Source: Cronobacter condimenti 1330 (GTDB lineage Bacteria > Pseudomonadota > Gammaproteobacteria > Enterobacterales > Enterobacteriaceae). Taken from it: a stretch of 64,000 nucleotides of DNA. A program made the translations under genes and the position numbers. The notes under the pieces were generated by a model. It did not search any database. It worked only from the letters and a program-made list of their open reading frames with translations, and was not told where the DNA came from. The DNA lies in NCBI RefSeq assembly GCF_001277255.1, contig NZ_CP012264.1:1984001-2048000 (forward strand). The letters are read 5' to 3'. This document shows positions 54,128-63,832 of this stretch, one piece after another. The stretch's first letter is position 1; the number at the start of each line of letters is the position of its first letter.

Positions 54128-56326
54128 TTAACGCAGGCCGATGATTTTGGCGAGCGCTTTGCGGTCAGCGGGTTTGATATCAAGCGGATGCGCATAGCCG
54201 ATATTTTCAATGGCGCGCGTGTAGAGCGCCACCAGCCAGTCGTAAACGTAACGCGTGGCAGCATGCACCGGTTTTTCGCCAAGGCGCGTCAGGCGCTTAT
54301 CGTGCGCAATGGCCGAGGCGAAGAGGCGCTCGTTCGGGTTGACGCGGCTCGCCGGGCGCTCCGCCTGCGGCACACGCTCAAAGCCGAGCCAGCTCACGAA
54401 ATTGCCAAGCTCGGCACGAAGCTGCGCCCCGGAAAGCCCTTCGTGCGCGGCCAGCGTTTCCAGACGTGCCGCCAGGTCGAGCCGGTAACTTGCGATAATC
54501 AGCGTGTCGCCGAGCCAGTGCAGCGTGGCCGCGTCGATACCGAGCTGCGCGGCATGTTCCTCGTTCTGCATCCACTGACGGACGTGGTTTACCCACAGGC
54601 GGTGCGCGCGGCGGGCAAGTGATGCGCCGGAAACGGTGTCCGCAGGGCGTGTTGCCACCGATTCGCCAAAAAGATCGATTTCCGCGCTGAACAGTCCCTG
54701 CGGCGTCTCTTCATGACGCTCTTCCGTCTCGCACAGGGCCTGCAACGCTGCCGGATCGGGCAGCAGTGCTTGCAGCAGGTCACCGTGTCGTGCGGCCTGG
54801 CGCTGCAAGGTACGCACGCCATTTTCCGCCGTGGCGCGCAGCGTCGCCTCATCGGCGGTCAGCGGCGCGAGATAACGGCTGAACAGCAGGGCGGGTTGCG
54901 CCTGCGCACTGGCGTTAAGCTGCGCGAGACGGCGCTCGCGGCTGCTGTCGCTCAGCGCCTGGGAAAGCCATTCGGTGAGCCGTTGCAGGTTACGTCCGTC
55001 AAGCGCCTGTAACGTGCCCCAGGTGTGGCCTGGTTTGCCAAGCAGACGCTGTACGCCTTCGTCGAGATGCTGACCGTCAAGAAAGCGGGCGTCATGCGGC
55101 GTGATGGCCCAGACCAGACCCGGCAGCGCGTCTACTGACGCAGGCTGCGTGGCGCTGACCCAGCGCATCAGCGCGCGGGCGACTGGCACGATATCGGCGC
55201 GGCTCTGGACGGCATTGCACACCATCAGCACGTCCGGCTGCTGATGCTGGCGATAGTAGTCGAGCAGAAACGCTATTTTGCTGGCGGAGAGGCTGTCGTG
55301 CTGGCTGTAAGTCGCGCCAGGGATATCCAGCAGATCGACGCCTTCCGGCACGGAAGGGGTGGCAAGCGGCAGCGTCAGTTCGGCGCAGAGCAGCGTCAGG
55401 GTGGTGAGCGGCAGGCTCACCATTCCCTGCAACTGATGCTGTTCAAGCGCGCGCACCAGCACTTCGTCGGGCAGTGCCTCTTCGCCGGAGCCGGCAGGCA
55501 ATAAAAAACCTTCAACCGGCAGGGAGAAGTTATCAACAAGCAGACTCAGCGGCGCCGCAACTTCGCGAGCGTGGCCCAGCAGCAACAGGCCTTCGGCCAG
55601 CGTCATAAACTGCTGCGTCAGGTCAGCTATATCGCCCCACAGCAGCGCGTAAAGGCGCACGCGCTCAGGAAGCGTAAGGGCAGGCAGCAGCAGCGCCATC
55701 TGATGCCAGGCATCGTCGCCAAGCGTGCGCTGGCGGGCGGGCGTCAGTTCGCGCCAGCGGGCGGCGAGCGTCATAACTTCCGGCGCACTGATGGCCGGAT
55801 GGGGTTGCGTCTGGCCCAGCGTCTGCAACTGCGCTAAACGCTGACGCAGCTCTTCCTCGCTTACGGCGCGTGCCTGACCGCTGGTCTGGTAGTGGGCGAG
55901 GAAAATCTGTACCAGCTCCGCCTCGCTGAAGATCCGAAGGCGCAGCGGGAATTCATCCGGCAGTGATTGCGGCGTGCGGGTAAAACGTACTGCCATCGCC
56001 GTTGTGCTGTGACCGGGGTTGATATGGGTAAGCCAGTCGAGATGTTTATCGCCGGGCGCTACTGCCACCTGGCCCTGTGATCCACGGGCGAGGGTGGCGA
56101 GCAGGTGCGCTTTGCCCGCCTGGGAGTGGCCATAAATGCCAAGCGTGCGCGGTTCGTTTGCCAGCGCAGCCAGCGTCTGGGCCTGGGCGTTCAGCGCGCT
56201 CAGGCGCGCCAGCAGCGGGCCGGCCTCTTCATCCAGCAGCGGCGCATGCGCGCGGGTTTTTTCGACCCACTGGGTCAGGGCGGCAGGTGTCGTGGTTGTC
56301 TTGTTAATGAGGGTAGACACTGTCAT
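54128..56326 (-). CDS. srfC: SrfC, putative virulence/effector protein with P-loop-like site
   Basis: A 732-aa protein of the SrfC family, third gene of srfABC (named for SsrB-regulated factors in Salmonella). Near the N-terminus GIYGHSQAGKAHLL (63-76) is a Walker A loop in which the usual Ser/Thr after Lys is Ala73; VDLLDIPGATYSQHD could supply the Walker B/G3-type DxPG element. The rest is helical and Leu/Ala-rich, as in dynamin-like or large GTPase-type proteins. Start overlaps the srfB stop (ATGA). Molecular function not established; toxin-like effects have been reported for SrfABC in insect pathogens. Confidence 0.9.
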   Translation of the reverse strand: MTVSTLINKTTTTPAALTQWVEKTRAHAPLLDEEAGPLLARLSALNAQAQTLAALANEPRTLGIYGHSQAGKAHLLATLARGSQGQVAVAPGDKHLDWLTHINPGHSTTAMAVRFTRTPQSLPDEFPLRLRIFSEAELVQIFLAHYQTSGQARAVSEEELRQRLAQLQTLGQTQPHPAISAPEVMTLAARWRELTPARQRTLGDDAWHQMALLLPALTLPERVRLYALLWGDIADLTQQFMTLAEGLLLLGHAREVAAPLSLLVDNFSLPVEGFLLPAGSGEEALPDEVLVRALEQHQLQGMVSLPLTTLTLLCAELTLPLATPSVPEGVDLLDIPGATYSQHDSLSASKIAFLLDYYRQHQQPDVLMVCNAVQSRADIVPVARALMRWVSATQPASVDALPGLVWAITPHDARFLDGQHLDEGVQRLLGKPGHTWGTLQALDGRNLQRLTEWLSQALSDSSRERRLAQLNASAQAQPALLFSRYLAPLTADEATLRATAENGVRTLQRQAARHGDLLQALLPDPAALQALCETEERHEETPQGLFSAEIDLFGESVATRPADTVSGASLARRAHRLWVNHVRQWMQNEEHAAQLGIDAATLHWLGDTLIIASYRLDLAARLETLAAHEGLSGAQLRAELGNFVSWLGFERVPQAERPASRVNPNERLFASAIAHDKRLTRLGEKPVHAATRYVYDWLVALYTRAIENIGYAHPLDIKPADRKALAKIIGLR

Positions 56327-59310
56327 TTAAGATAAACGCTCCCGCTGTCGATCCAGTAGTGGCTGCCGGAACTGCGGCGGTCAGCCAGAGTATTAAGTTT
56401 AAACGTGACCTGCTCCGGCGGCACGCGGGTGCCGTCGGAAAGCCAGGCTTCGCTCAGGGCAAAGCCTTCCGGCGCCTGTTGTTTACCGCCGCCCGTCAAT
56501 TGCAGGCGGACATTTAGCACGCCGTCGCCGGCAATCGCTTTCGCAAGCTCGGGCGAATTCACCGACAGGGTATAGAGCGGTGTGGCAGGCCAGCGGGCGT
56601 TATCCAGCTGGCGAAAGCCGAGCGTGACGTTGCCGCGCAGCGGAAAGTGCAGGCGGGCATCAAGCTTAGCGCCCGGTGCGTCAAGGTCAATATCGCGATA
56701 CCAGACGTTTTCGTCGCGCAGCGTGTTTACCACGTTATCCAGCACGCCGAGGTAGCGCACAGTCGAGTACGCGCCGATATCGGCAGCTTTAAAGTTAAAG
56801 CGTGGCAGGCGCAGATCAAGCGCCAGGCTACAGAGCATCGCGCCGACGGCGGCAGTGGATTTCGGGTTGCCCACGCGACGGTGCTGACTGAAGGGATACC
56901 ACTCATGCACTTCGTAATTATCAAGCCAGACCATACGGCTTACCGGTACGGGCTGGAGCAGGCGGATAAGCGATTGCAGACCCGGCAAACAGCCCGGGCG
57001 GCCGGTTATCAGGAGCACATCACAGCAGTAATAGGAGATGGCCTCGCACAGCGCCTGGATTGGCGCGCAGATGCTAAACTTACCGGCGTGCAGCGCCTCT
57101 TCGAGTTCGCTGAAGCTCACCTGCAGCGGTACATCGAGCACGTTAAACGCCGGGCTACCCGCAGGCAGCGCATGTTCAATGGCCTGATGAAGGTAATTAT
57201 GCACGTTGCGGGTTGGCGGCTGCTTTAGCAACTCGCCAAAGGTGGTGTACAGGCCGCTTTGTGGGTCGGCCGGGTCGCTGTTTTCCCACGCCGACAAAAT
57301 GGCATGACCAAGCGGCATAAACAGTTGCAGTGCCGTTTGCTGGCGCAAAATCGCCTGTGTGTCCATCCGTCCGGAATCGCCGAAAAGCGTAGACATCAGC
57401 GTTGCCGCATCGGCGACGCCCGCTTTTTGCAACTGTTCCTGCAAGGCAGGCAACACGCAGCGCTGAATCACATCCAGCAGAATGTCATCGCCCGCGACTT
57501 TGAACCCTTCGCGAAAGAGCAGCGTCGGGCTGATTTTAACGTTGCTGCCGACACCGTCATCGAGCTGGTATTCGGCAATCGCCATATCGGTGGTGCCGCC
57601 GCCAATATCAATCGAGGCGACGCGCAGCTGACGCCCCGGCGTAGCACCCGTCGGCGTTTCACGGTCAGGGCGCGCGAGGCTTGCGAAAAAGCGCTCAGTT
57701 TGACCGGCGAAATGTACCATCGCTTCGTTATAGAGCCACACCAGTTGGCCACAGCTGGCTTCATCCCACTCCATCTGGATTTCCGGTACCGGCACGCGGC
57801 TCTGGCGCTGGCCTTTTTCAGCGCTGAAATCGTCATCGTGCGGGTGCCAGCCCAGCGCTTTCCAGACGAGGGCGATGGCTTCCTGCATGCGGCGGCGGAA
57901 AATCTCACGCTCCTGTTTTGGCATCGCCGAAGGCAGGGTGAGGATCAACTGACGCAGCTGGCGCGGCGAGCTGGCGTTGCCCATGCGCAGTCGGCTGGCG
58001 ACGCTGTTGATCTGGCACACCGCCTGAGCGAGCAGTTCACACAGCATATGGGTCATCAGGGAGCTGCGGCTGTACTGCGGCGAAAATACCGGCAGACGCT
58101 CTTCCGGCGGCAGTTGCCAGAGCGGCTCGCCGTCGTCATTCATCAGGTTCATCAGCGGGCCTGCGGTCGCGAGCGGCTCACGCTGAGTTTTCGGGGTCAT
58201 CAGGTTAAAGCGCCACTCCTGGGCCGCCGGGGTTTCATCCCACAAATAACGGCGCGGGCTTGAGATGCCGCTGTTGCCTTCGGTGCCAAGACGCTGCATC
58301 GCGAGCTTGCGGGCTTCGTCACCGACGCGCACGATGGAGGGCCAGACAAACGCTTCGTCGCGTCCGCTCTCGACAGAAAAATGCTGTTTGCCAAAGCGCG
58401 CTTCGGCAAAGGCGAGACGGCTGGTGAACATCAGCGCGTTCATAAATTGCGGCTCGCTCAGCGAGCGCACCTGAAGCTCCATCGTCTGGCGCAGGCCATC
58501 GTTGGCTTCACCGTGATCTTCAATAATCACGCCGCAGGTATGGGTGTTGCCGACATCCAGAATAAGGTCGACGGCGACCGCCGGCGAGCTCAGGGTGCCG
58601 GTGACGATTTTGAGCTCCGGCACGCTTAACTGGTGGCCAAGCAGGGACATCACGTTGAGCCAGTGCGCCTGGTATTCAAAGACTTTCAGCGCGCGCTGGA
58701 TCTCCTGCTCGCTGCGTGCTTCCTGGGTGCCCACATACTGGGTAAACGCTTCGCGAAGCCAGCCGTCGACCCAGGTCTGGTCGAGGAAATCTGCGACTTC
58801 ATCATCCCGCCACGCGAGGGCGAAGCGGGTGCCGTTACGCACGTCATTTTCAACCGGAGCCAGCTGCGCGGCTGTGCCTTCATCATGCTGGATTTGGGTA
58901 TCGAAGGCGAAGGTCACGCGGTGGGTATTGCCTGCGCTGTCCGGCTCGCTGAGTTTACGGATCTGCACGCGCGCCCAGTTATCGGGGCCGTGTACAAAAG
59001 TGCGTGGCGGATTGAAGCGCAGCACCGGCACCGGCAGCCAGACGCCATCCAGTATCGCAAGAGACTGGCTCAGCGCCACGCTGCTTTCCGGTTTAACCAC
59101 TTCCGGTTGACCGCCGTGGCGGGCGGGCAGGGTAAATTTGCCGGAGGCGATATCGTAATCGAGGCGCAGCAGCGGCCCGTTCGCGGTTTTACGCACAAAG
59201 CGCCCGTCGTGGGGCGCCTCGACGGGTGTCAGGCCAAAATCAAGAAATTGCACCCCGCTGTTTTCAATCAGGGTGACGCTCTGTTTGTAATCACACAGGT
59301 TTGCCAGCAT
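56323..59310 (-). CDS. srfB: SrfB, putative virulence factor with actin/Hsp70-like ATPase motifs
   Basis: A 995-aa protein of the SrfB family. Two phosphate-binding motifs of the actin/Hsp70/sugar-kinase fold are visible: DLILDVGNTHTCG (249-260) and SIDIGGGTTDMAIAEY (566-581). This suggests an ATPase core inserted in a longer protein. No signal peptide or membrane segment. It starts 3 bp after srfA ends and overlaps srfC by 4 bp, so the three are coupled. Family function is unproven. Confidence 0.92.
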   Translation of the reverse strand: MLANLCDYKQSVTLIENSGVQFLDFGLTPVEAPHDGRFVRKTANGPLLRLDYDIASGKFTLPARHGGQPEVVKPESSVALSQSLAILDGVWLPVPVLRFNPPRTFVHGPDNWARVQIRKLSEPDSAGNTHRVTFAFDTQIQHDEGTAAQLAPVENDVRNGTRFALAWRDDEVADFLDQTWVDGWLREAFTQYVGTQEARSEQEIQRALKVFEYQAHWLNVMSLLGHQLSVPELKIVTGTLSSPAVAVDLILDVGNTHTCGVIIEDHGEANDGLRQTMELQVRSLSEPQFMNALMFTSRLAFAEARFGKQHFSVESGRDEAFVWPSIVRVGDEARKLAMQRLGTEGNSGISSPRRYLWDETPAAQEWRFNLMTPKTQREPLATAGPLMNLMNDDGEPLWQLPPEERLPVFSPQYSRSSLMTHMLCELLAQAVCQINSVASRLRMGNASSPRQLRQLILTLPSAMPKQEREIFRRRMQEAIALVWKALGWHPHDDDFSAEKGQRQSRVPVPEIQMEWDEASCGQLVWLYNEAMVHFAGQTERFFASLARPDRETPTGATPGRQLRVASIDIGGGTTDMAIAEYQLDDGVGSNVKISPTLLFREGFKVAGDDILLDVIQRCVLPALQEQLQKAGVADAATLMSTLFGDSGRMDTQAILRQQTALQLFMPLGHAILSAWENSDPADPQSGLYTTFGELLKQPPTRNVHNYLHQAIEHALPAGSPAFNVLDVPLQVSFSELEEALHAGKFSICAPIQALCEAISYYCCDVLLITGRPGCLPGLQSLIRLLQPVPVSRMVWLDNYEVHEWYPFSQHRRVGNPKSTAAVGAMLCSLALDLRLPRFNFKAADIGAYSTVRYLGVLDNVVNTLRDENVWYRDIDLDAPGAKLDARLHFPLRGNVTLGFRQLDNARWPATPLYTLSVNSPELAKAIAGDGVLNVRLQLTGGGKQQAPEGFALSEAWLSDGTRVPPEQVTFKLNTLADRRSSGSHYWIDSGSVYLK

Positions 59311-59313
59311 AAA

Positions 59314-60732
59314 TCAGGCGCTCACTTTCTTTATAGTCAGGGGCAGAACGGTCTTTTCATCATAGCGACCGGTACATTCGGCAACATCGTTCGGACCGGC
59401 TTTGCAGGAGATTTCCGGCATCGGATAACGCGAGTTGTCGCTGCAACGGGCTTTGTTACGCGGTTTAATCATCAGCTCTCCCGTCTGATGCAGGCCAGAA
59501 AACAGTTCAACTTTACATACGACATTGTCGCCAAGCGTAACACGGGCACTGCCTTTATTGTTTTTCATCTCAATACGCATCGAGGTCGCTTTACCGGTGA
59601 TCGGATCCGGGCTGCCGATGGTAAGACGCCAGTTGCCGTTCAGGAAACGGGTCGTGCCCGCTTTCACCTGGTTTGCATCCATGACCAGCGCATTTTTATC
59701 CACCGGGGCGGGCGCGACCGGCTTCTCTTCCACCACCGGTTCGGGCGGCGTCACTTCGGCGGCGGCAAGCGGCAGGGAAGCGGCCGGTGTCACCACCGGA
59801 GCAGGCGGCGCGTCGACCGATTTCACGGGCGCTGGCGCAATCTCCAGCGCTTTGATTTGCTCGACCGGTACGGTTGGCGCAGGCGTGGCTTTCTGCTGCA
59901 GCGTATACCAGGTGAGCGGGGCGGCGACGGCGCCCACTACCACGGCCGCCGCGAGTGGCCAGGTCCAGAGCGGGATCCGCGCACGACGGGCAGAGCCCGT
60001 CGCAGGGGCGGCGGCAGGCGCGGGCGTAGTGTCTTCCGGCTCTGGCGCGGCCTCGGCGTCGGTGGTATAGGCCGCAAGCAGCGCCGCAGAGTGTTGTGCG
60101 GCCGCAGCTGACACCGGTTGCGGGGCGGCAGGGGGCGGTACGGCGGCAGGTGGCGTTGCCAGCAGCGGGGCGTCTGGCTCGGCCATCATCACCGGCGCAG
60201 GTTCCGGCTCCGGCTCTTCCTCCTGCGTCATGATAATTTCCGGCTCGCTCGGCTCTACCTCACGCAGGCAATCCAGCACGTCATCGCGCGCGCCCTGGTT
60301 TAAGTTGACGAAGCCCCAGAAAGTGATAACGGGTTTGCCGTCTACCAGATAGAGAAAATTCGCGCCGGGGAACTGCACCGCCTTGGCAAGCAGCGCGCCG
60401 AAAAGCTGCTGGGCGGTTTTATCCGATTCCAGGCAGCGTTTGCTCAGCGCGCGGGCACTGGAGAGGGCGCTTTCCAGAAAGCGCAGGGCGCGCTCGCGCT
60501 CGTCGCTGCTGGCAGACGCCCAGCCCATTACTTTGCCGCTGACCGGCGAATACCAGTCCACGCGGTCGCCCTCTTCATTAAGCTGAGGGATGGCAAGCGT
60601 CTCCACCAGCGGCTGTTTGCGCAGGCGAAGAGTTTCACGGATTTGCAGTGCAGACTCGAAAACCGCCTGACCGTTTTCGCCTACTGACTGGAAGTCGTCG
60701 AGGTCGCCACTACGCAATAGAATTTTTGCCAC
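59314..60732 (-). CDS. srfA: SrfA, membrane-anchored first component of srfABC
   Basis: A 472-aa protein. Cytoplasmic N-terminal domain (1 to about 160), a Pro/Ala/Glu-rich linker (about 165-250), one membrane segment (about 253-276, PLWTWPLAAAVVVGAVAAPLTW), a second Pro/Ala-rich linker and a periplasmic domain (about 345-472) with four Cys (VVCKVEL, ARCSDN, ISCKAG, AECTGR) suited to two disulfides. This topology joins the SrfB/SrfC NTPase-like proteins to the periplasm. ATG at 60732. First gene of the operon. Confidence 0.88.
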   Translation of the reverse strand: MAKILLRSGDLDDFQSVGENGQAVFESALQIRETLRLRKQPLVETLAIPQLNEEGDRVDWYSPVSGKVMGWASASSDERERALRFLESALSSARALSKRCLESDKTAQQLFGALLAKAVQFPGANFLYLVDGKPVITFWGFVNLNQGARDDVLDCLREVEPSEPEIIMTQEEEPEPEPAPVMMAEPDAPLLATPPAAVPPPAAPQPVSAAAAQHSAALLAAYTTDAEAAPEPEDTTPAPAAAPATGSARRARIPLWTWPLAAAVVVGAVAAPLTWYTLQQKATPAPTVPVEQIKALEIAPAPVKSVDAPPAPVVTPAASLPLAAAEVTPPEPVVEEKPVAPAPVDKNALVMDANQVKAGTTRFLNGNWRLTIGSPDPITGKATSMRIEMKNNKGSARVTLGDNVVCKVELFSGLHQTGELMIKPRNKARCSDNSRYPMPEISCKAGPNDVAECTGRYDEKTVLPLTIKKVSA

Positions 60733-61042
60733 GTCATTATCTCTGCTAGAAAAACTTTTTCACGGCTCTACTTTGAACGATAGACCCGTCCAGCAAAGGG
60801 CGAAAGAAACGCGAAAAATCGTAAATTCTCGGCTCATTGATAACCAGGAATTTTCTTGACTTAAAGAAAAATTCGCGGTGATAACGCGACTTAACCGGAG
60901 CGTAAATCATTTTTATCTAAAATTGGCTGATATTCAGGCGAAAAATGCCAGAAAGGCATAAAGCTACAGTTTTTTGTTATTTGCCAGCTCGCGCAGGCTG
61001 TGATGAGATGGCTTTCCTCCTGAAAAGTAAAATAAAAGGCAC
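60733..61042. promoter_or_regulatory. Divergent srfABC / DppA-like promoter region
   Basis: 310 bp, AT-rich near 60830-60960, no gene seen. It must carry both promoters. I found no convincing sigma-28 promoter in front of srfA and could not assign other sites. Confidence 0.45.
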
Positions 61043-62641
61043 ATGATGAAGACAGGAAAAACACTGCTTGGGCTGCTGTTAAGCGCCCTGTTACCGGCAA
61101 GCGCTATCGCGGCGAACAGCGATACGATTATCTACTGCTCCGAAGCCTCCCCTGAGTCCTTCAACCCGCAAATCGCGAGCTCCGGCCCAAGCTTCGTGGC
61201 AAGCTCCCAGGTGCTTTATAACCGCCTGGTGAATTTTGACCCGAAAACAAACATGCCCGTGCCGTCGCTTGCGACCGAGTGGAAAGTGAGCCCGGATGGC
61301 AAAACCTGGACCTTTACGCTGCGTCAGGGTGTGAAGTTCAACAGCAATAAATTTTTCAAACCGACGCGCGACTTTAACGCCGATGACGTGATTTTCTCGG
61401 TAATGCGCCAGAAAGACCCTAACCACCCGTATCACAAGGTGTCGCAGGGCAACTACGAATACTTCCAGGACGTCGGACTCGATAAACTTATCACCGACGT
61501 GAAAAAGCTCGACGATTACCACGTGCAGTTTACCCTGAGCGAGCCGAACGCCGCGTTCCTGGCCGACTGGGGCATGGATTTCGCCTCGATCCTGTCGGCA
61601 GAGTACGCAGACGCGATGATGAAAAAAGGCACGCCGGAGAATGTCGACAACTGGCCTGTGGGTACCGGTCCGTACGCGCTGCAGCAGTACAAAGTCGATT
61701 CGCTTATTCGCTACATCGCCAACCCGAACTACTGGGATGGAGAAGTACCGACCAAACACCTGATTTTTTCAATTACGCCAAACGTCGAAACCCGCCTGGC
61801 TAAACTGAAAACTAACGAATGCCAGATTATCCCGGCGCCGAGCCCCGTTCAGTTTGACCAGATCAAATCGGACAAAAATCTGACGCTGCACAGCGTCGAG
61901 GCGCTGAACGTCGGTTATCTCGCCTTCAATACCGAGAAAAAACCGTTTGATAACGTGCTGGTGCGCCAGGCGCTCAATTACGCGGTGGATAAAAAATCCA
62001 TCATTGATGCTGTGTTTATGGGTAGCGGCAGCGTCGCTAAATCGCCTATTCCACCTAACATGATGGGCTATAACAAAGACCTGAAAACCTATGACTACGA
62101 TCCGCAGAAGGCCAAAGCGCTGCTGAAACAGGCCGGGCTGGAAAAAGGCTTTGAAGCTACGCTGTGGTCAATGCCGGTACAGCGTCCGTATAACCCGAAC
62201 TCGAAGCGTATCGCTGAGATGATCCAGAGCGACTGGGCGAAAGTAGGCGTGAAGGCGAAAATCATCAGCTACGAGTGGGGCGAGTACCTCTCCGGCATCC
62301 GTAAAGGCGAGCACGACGCCGCGCTTTATGGCTGGATGTCTGACAACGGAGATCCGGATAACTTTGCCGATGTGCTGTTAAGCTGCGACAGTATCCAGAG
62401 CGGATCGAATGCCGCACGCTGGTGCGATAAGCAATACACAACGCTTATCGACGAGGCCAAACGTGAGAGCGCGCCGGACGCCCGCGCTAAACTCTACGAG
62501 CAGGCGCAGGAGATTTTCTACCAGCAGGCTCCGTGGATACCGCTTGCCAACGGTCGCACTTTCTACGCGACCCGCAGCAACGTGACGGGATATAGCGTAA
62601 GCCTCATGGGCAGCGACTTCTCGAAAGCGAAACTGAACTAA
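61043..62641 (+). CDS. Periplasmic peptide-binding protein, DppA/SBP_bac_5 family
   Basis: A 532-aa exported solute-binding protein. Signal peptide (to AIAAN, about residue 24); YCSEASPESFNPQ opens the mature fold; NADDVIFSV, VGTGPYALQQY and ALNYAVDK are family blocks. It closely resembles E. coli DppA (dipeptide and heme binding, 535 aa), but no permease or ATPase genes adjoin, so it is an orphan receptor that probably uses the Dpp permease or feeds chemotaxis through Tap. Followed by a hairpin and ydcY. Confidence 0.9.
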   Translation: MMKTGKTLLGLLLSALLPASAIAANSDTIIYCSEASPESFNPQIASSGPSFVASSQVLYNRLVNFDPKTNMPVPSLATEWKVSPDGKTWTFTLRQGVKFNSNKFFKPTRDFNADDVIFSVMRQKDPNHPYHKVSQGNYEYFQDVGLDKLITDVKKLDDYHVQFTLSEPNAAFLADWGMDFASILSAEYADAMMKKGTPENVDNWPVGTGPYALQQYKVDSLIRYIANPNYWDGEVPTKHLIFSITPNVETRLAKLKTNECQIIPAPSPVQFDQIKSDKNLTLHSVEALNVGYLAFNTEKKPFDNVLVRQALNYAVDKKSIIDAVFMGSGSVAKSPIPPNMMGYNKDLKTYDYDPQKAKALLKQAGLEKGFEATLWSMPVQRPYNPNSKRIAEMIQSDWAKVGVKAKIISYEWGEYLSGIRKGEHDAALYGWMSDNGDPDNFADVLLSCDSIQSGSNAARWCDKQYTTLIDEAKRESAPDARAKLYEQAQEIFYQQAPWIPLANGRTFYATRSNVTGYSVSLMGSDFSKAKLN

Positions 62642-62647
62642 GTACTG

Positions 62648-62669
62648 CGCCGCGGCTTCTGCCGCGGCG
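62648..62669 (+). terminator. Hairpin after DppA-like gene
   Basis: Perfect 9-bp stem CGCCGCGGC/GCCGCGGCG with loop TTCT, 7 bp after the stop; followed by ATGCGTTT, a poor U-tract. Partial termination is likely. Confidence 0.5.
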
Positions 62670-62689
62670 ATGCGTTTAAGGAGGCGACA

Positions 62690-62935
62690 ATGGCTCATCT
62701 TGATGACGTAAAACGCCGCGTCGATGCGGCGATTGAAGAACATGTGATTGCGCACATGAATGAATTGCTGATTGAACTGAGCGATGACACGGAACTGACC
62801 CGTGAAGCCCGCTACGGCGAACAGCAGCGGTTGCGCGTGGCCATTGCCCATCACGGGCGTCAGCACAAAGAAGATCGCGAGCGCGAGGCGGCGGAGCGCC
62901 TGGCGGAACTGACTCGAGGCGGTACCATTTTATAA
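62690..62935 (+). CDS. ydcY: YdcY family protein (DUF2526)
   Basis: An 81-aa soluble protein. HLDDVKRRVDAAIEEHVIAH and NELLIELSDD closely match E. coli YdcY (77 aa), with the conserved GGTIL end. Highly charged, helical; function unknown. AAGGAGG upstream. In E. coli it is two genes after patD; here it marks the right end of the 24-kb interruption. Confidence 0.92.
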   Translation: MAHLDDVKRRVDAAIEEHVIAHMNELLIELSDDTELTREARYGEQQRLRVAIAHHGRQHKEDREREAAERLAELTRGGTIL

Positions 62936-62944
62936 GGAATAGCT

Positions 62945-63829
62945 ATGCATATTGCATTTCTCGGCCTCGGTGGCATGGGTCAGCCGATGGCGGAAAATCT
63001 GGTGAAAGCGGGTTTTACGGTGACGGTGTGGAATCGCTCGCCCGCGCCGGTAGAGGCGCTGCGCGCGCAGGGTGCCCGGGTGGCAGAAAGTCCGAAGGCT
63101 ATTTTTGACGCCGATGTGTTAATCACCATCCTCGCCGATGATGCCGTGACAGAAAACGTGGTGGTAACGCAGGGAGCGCTGGCCTCGCTCGCGCCAGGGG
63201 CGCTCTGGATCAACATGGCGACTGTCTCCGTGGCTTTTACCGACGCGATGCAAGCGCTTGCCCGTGAACGACGCGTCGGCTATCTGGCCGCGCCGGTACT
63301 GGGGCGCGTGGATGTCGCGGCCGCCGGGAATCTCAATATCCTCGCTGCGGGCGAGCCGGAGCTGTGTGCGAAAGCGCAGCCGATTTTTGACGTGCTCGGC
63401 CAGAAAACCTGGCACTTCGGCGACAGCCCTGCGCAGGCCGCCGCGGTAAAACTTGCCGCTAACTTTATGCTCGCGAGCGCCATTGAGGCGATGGGCGAGG
63501 CCTCAGCGCTGGTTGAGGCGTATGACGTCGGCAAAGGGGATTTCCTCGGTATGCTCACCAGCACACTGTTTGCCGCACCGGCCTATAAGAATTACGGGGC
63601 AATGATTGCCGAAGACCGCTATACGCCGGCTGGTTTTACCATGAAGCTTGGGCTCAAAGATGTGCGCCTGGCGCAGCAGGCGGCGGAGAGTAAAAACGTG
63701 CCGATGGGGATCGCGGGCGTACTGCGCGATAACTATCTCGACGCGCTGGCCCACGGCGATGAAAAGCTCGACTGGGCGGCGCTCGCGACCGTCAGCGCGC
63801 GGCGCAGCGGGCAGAAAACCAAACCGTAA
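62945..63829 (+). CDS. NAD(P)-dependent beta-hydroxyacid dehydrogenase family protein
   Basis: A 294-aa cytosolic oxidoreductase of the 3-hydroxyisobutyrate/6-phosphogluconate dehydrogenase family. Cofactor motif FLGLGGMGQPMAENL (5-19), NRS after strand 2 favouring NADP(H), catalytic Lys in the AVKLAANFML segment, and the PVLGR substrate loop in place of the usual PVSGG. It starts 9 bp after ydcY, so they are probably co-transcribed. Substrate unknown (succinic semialdehyde-type reductases have this architecture). Not present at this place in E. coli K-12. Confidence 0.85.
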   Translation: MHIAFLGLGGMGQPMAENLVKAGFTVTVWNRSPAPVEALRAQGARVAESPKAIFDADVLITILADDAVTENVVVTQGALASLAPGALWINMATVSVAFTDAMQALARERRVGYLAAPVLGRVDVAAAGNLNILAAGEPELCAKAQPIFDVLGQKTWHFGDSPAQAAAVKLAANFMLASAIEAMGEASALVEAYDVGKGDFLGMLTSTLFAAPAYKNYGAMIAEDRYTPAGFTMKLGLKDVRLAQQAAESKNVPMGIAGVLRDNYLDALAHGDEKLDWAALATVSARRSGQKTKP

Positions 63830-63832
63830 CGC

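Noticed and set aside
58633..60111. 492-codon open frame antisense to srfB/srfA
   Set aside because: Crosses the boundary of two real genes on the other strand and has low-complexity, Arg/Gly-rich translation.
60725..60770. Possible sigma-28 promoter before srfA (AAAAGTTT ... GAGATAA)
   Set aside because: Spacing is 7 rather than 11 bases and it runs into the start codon.
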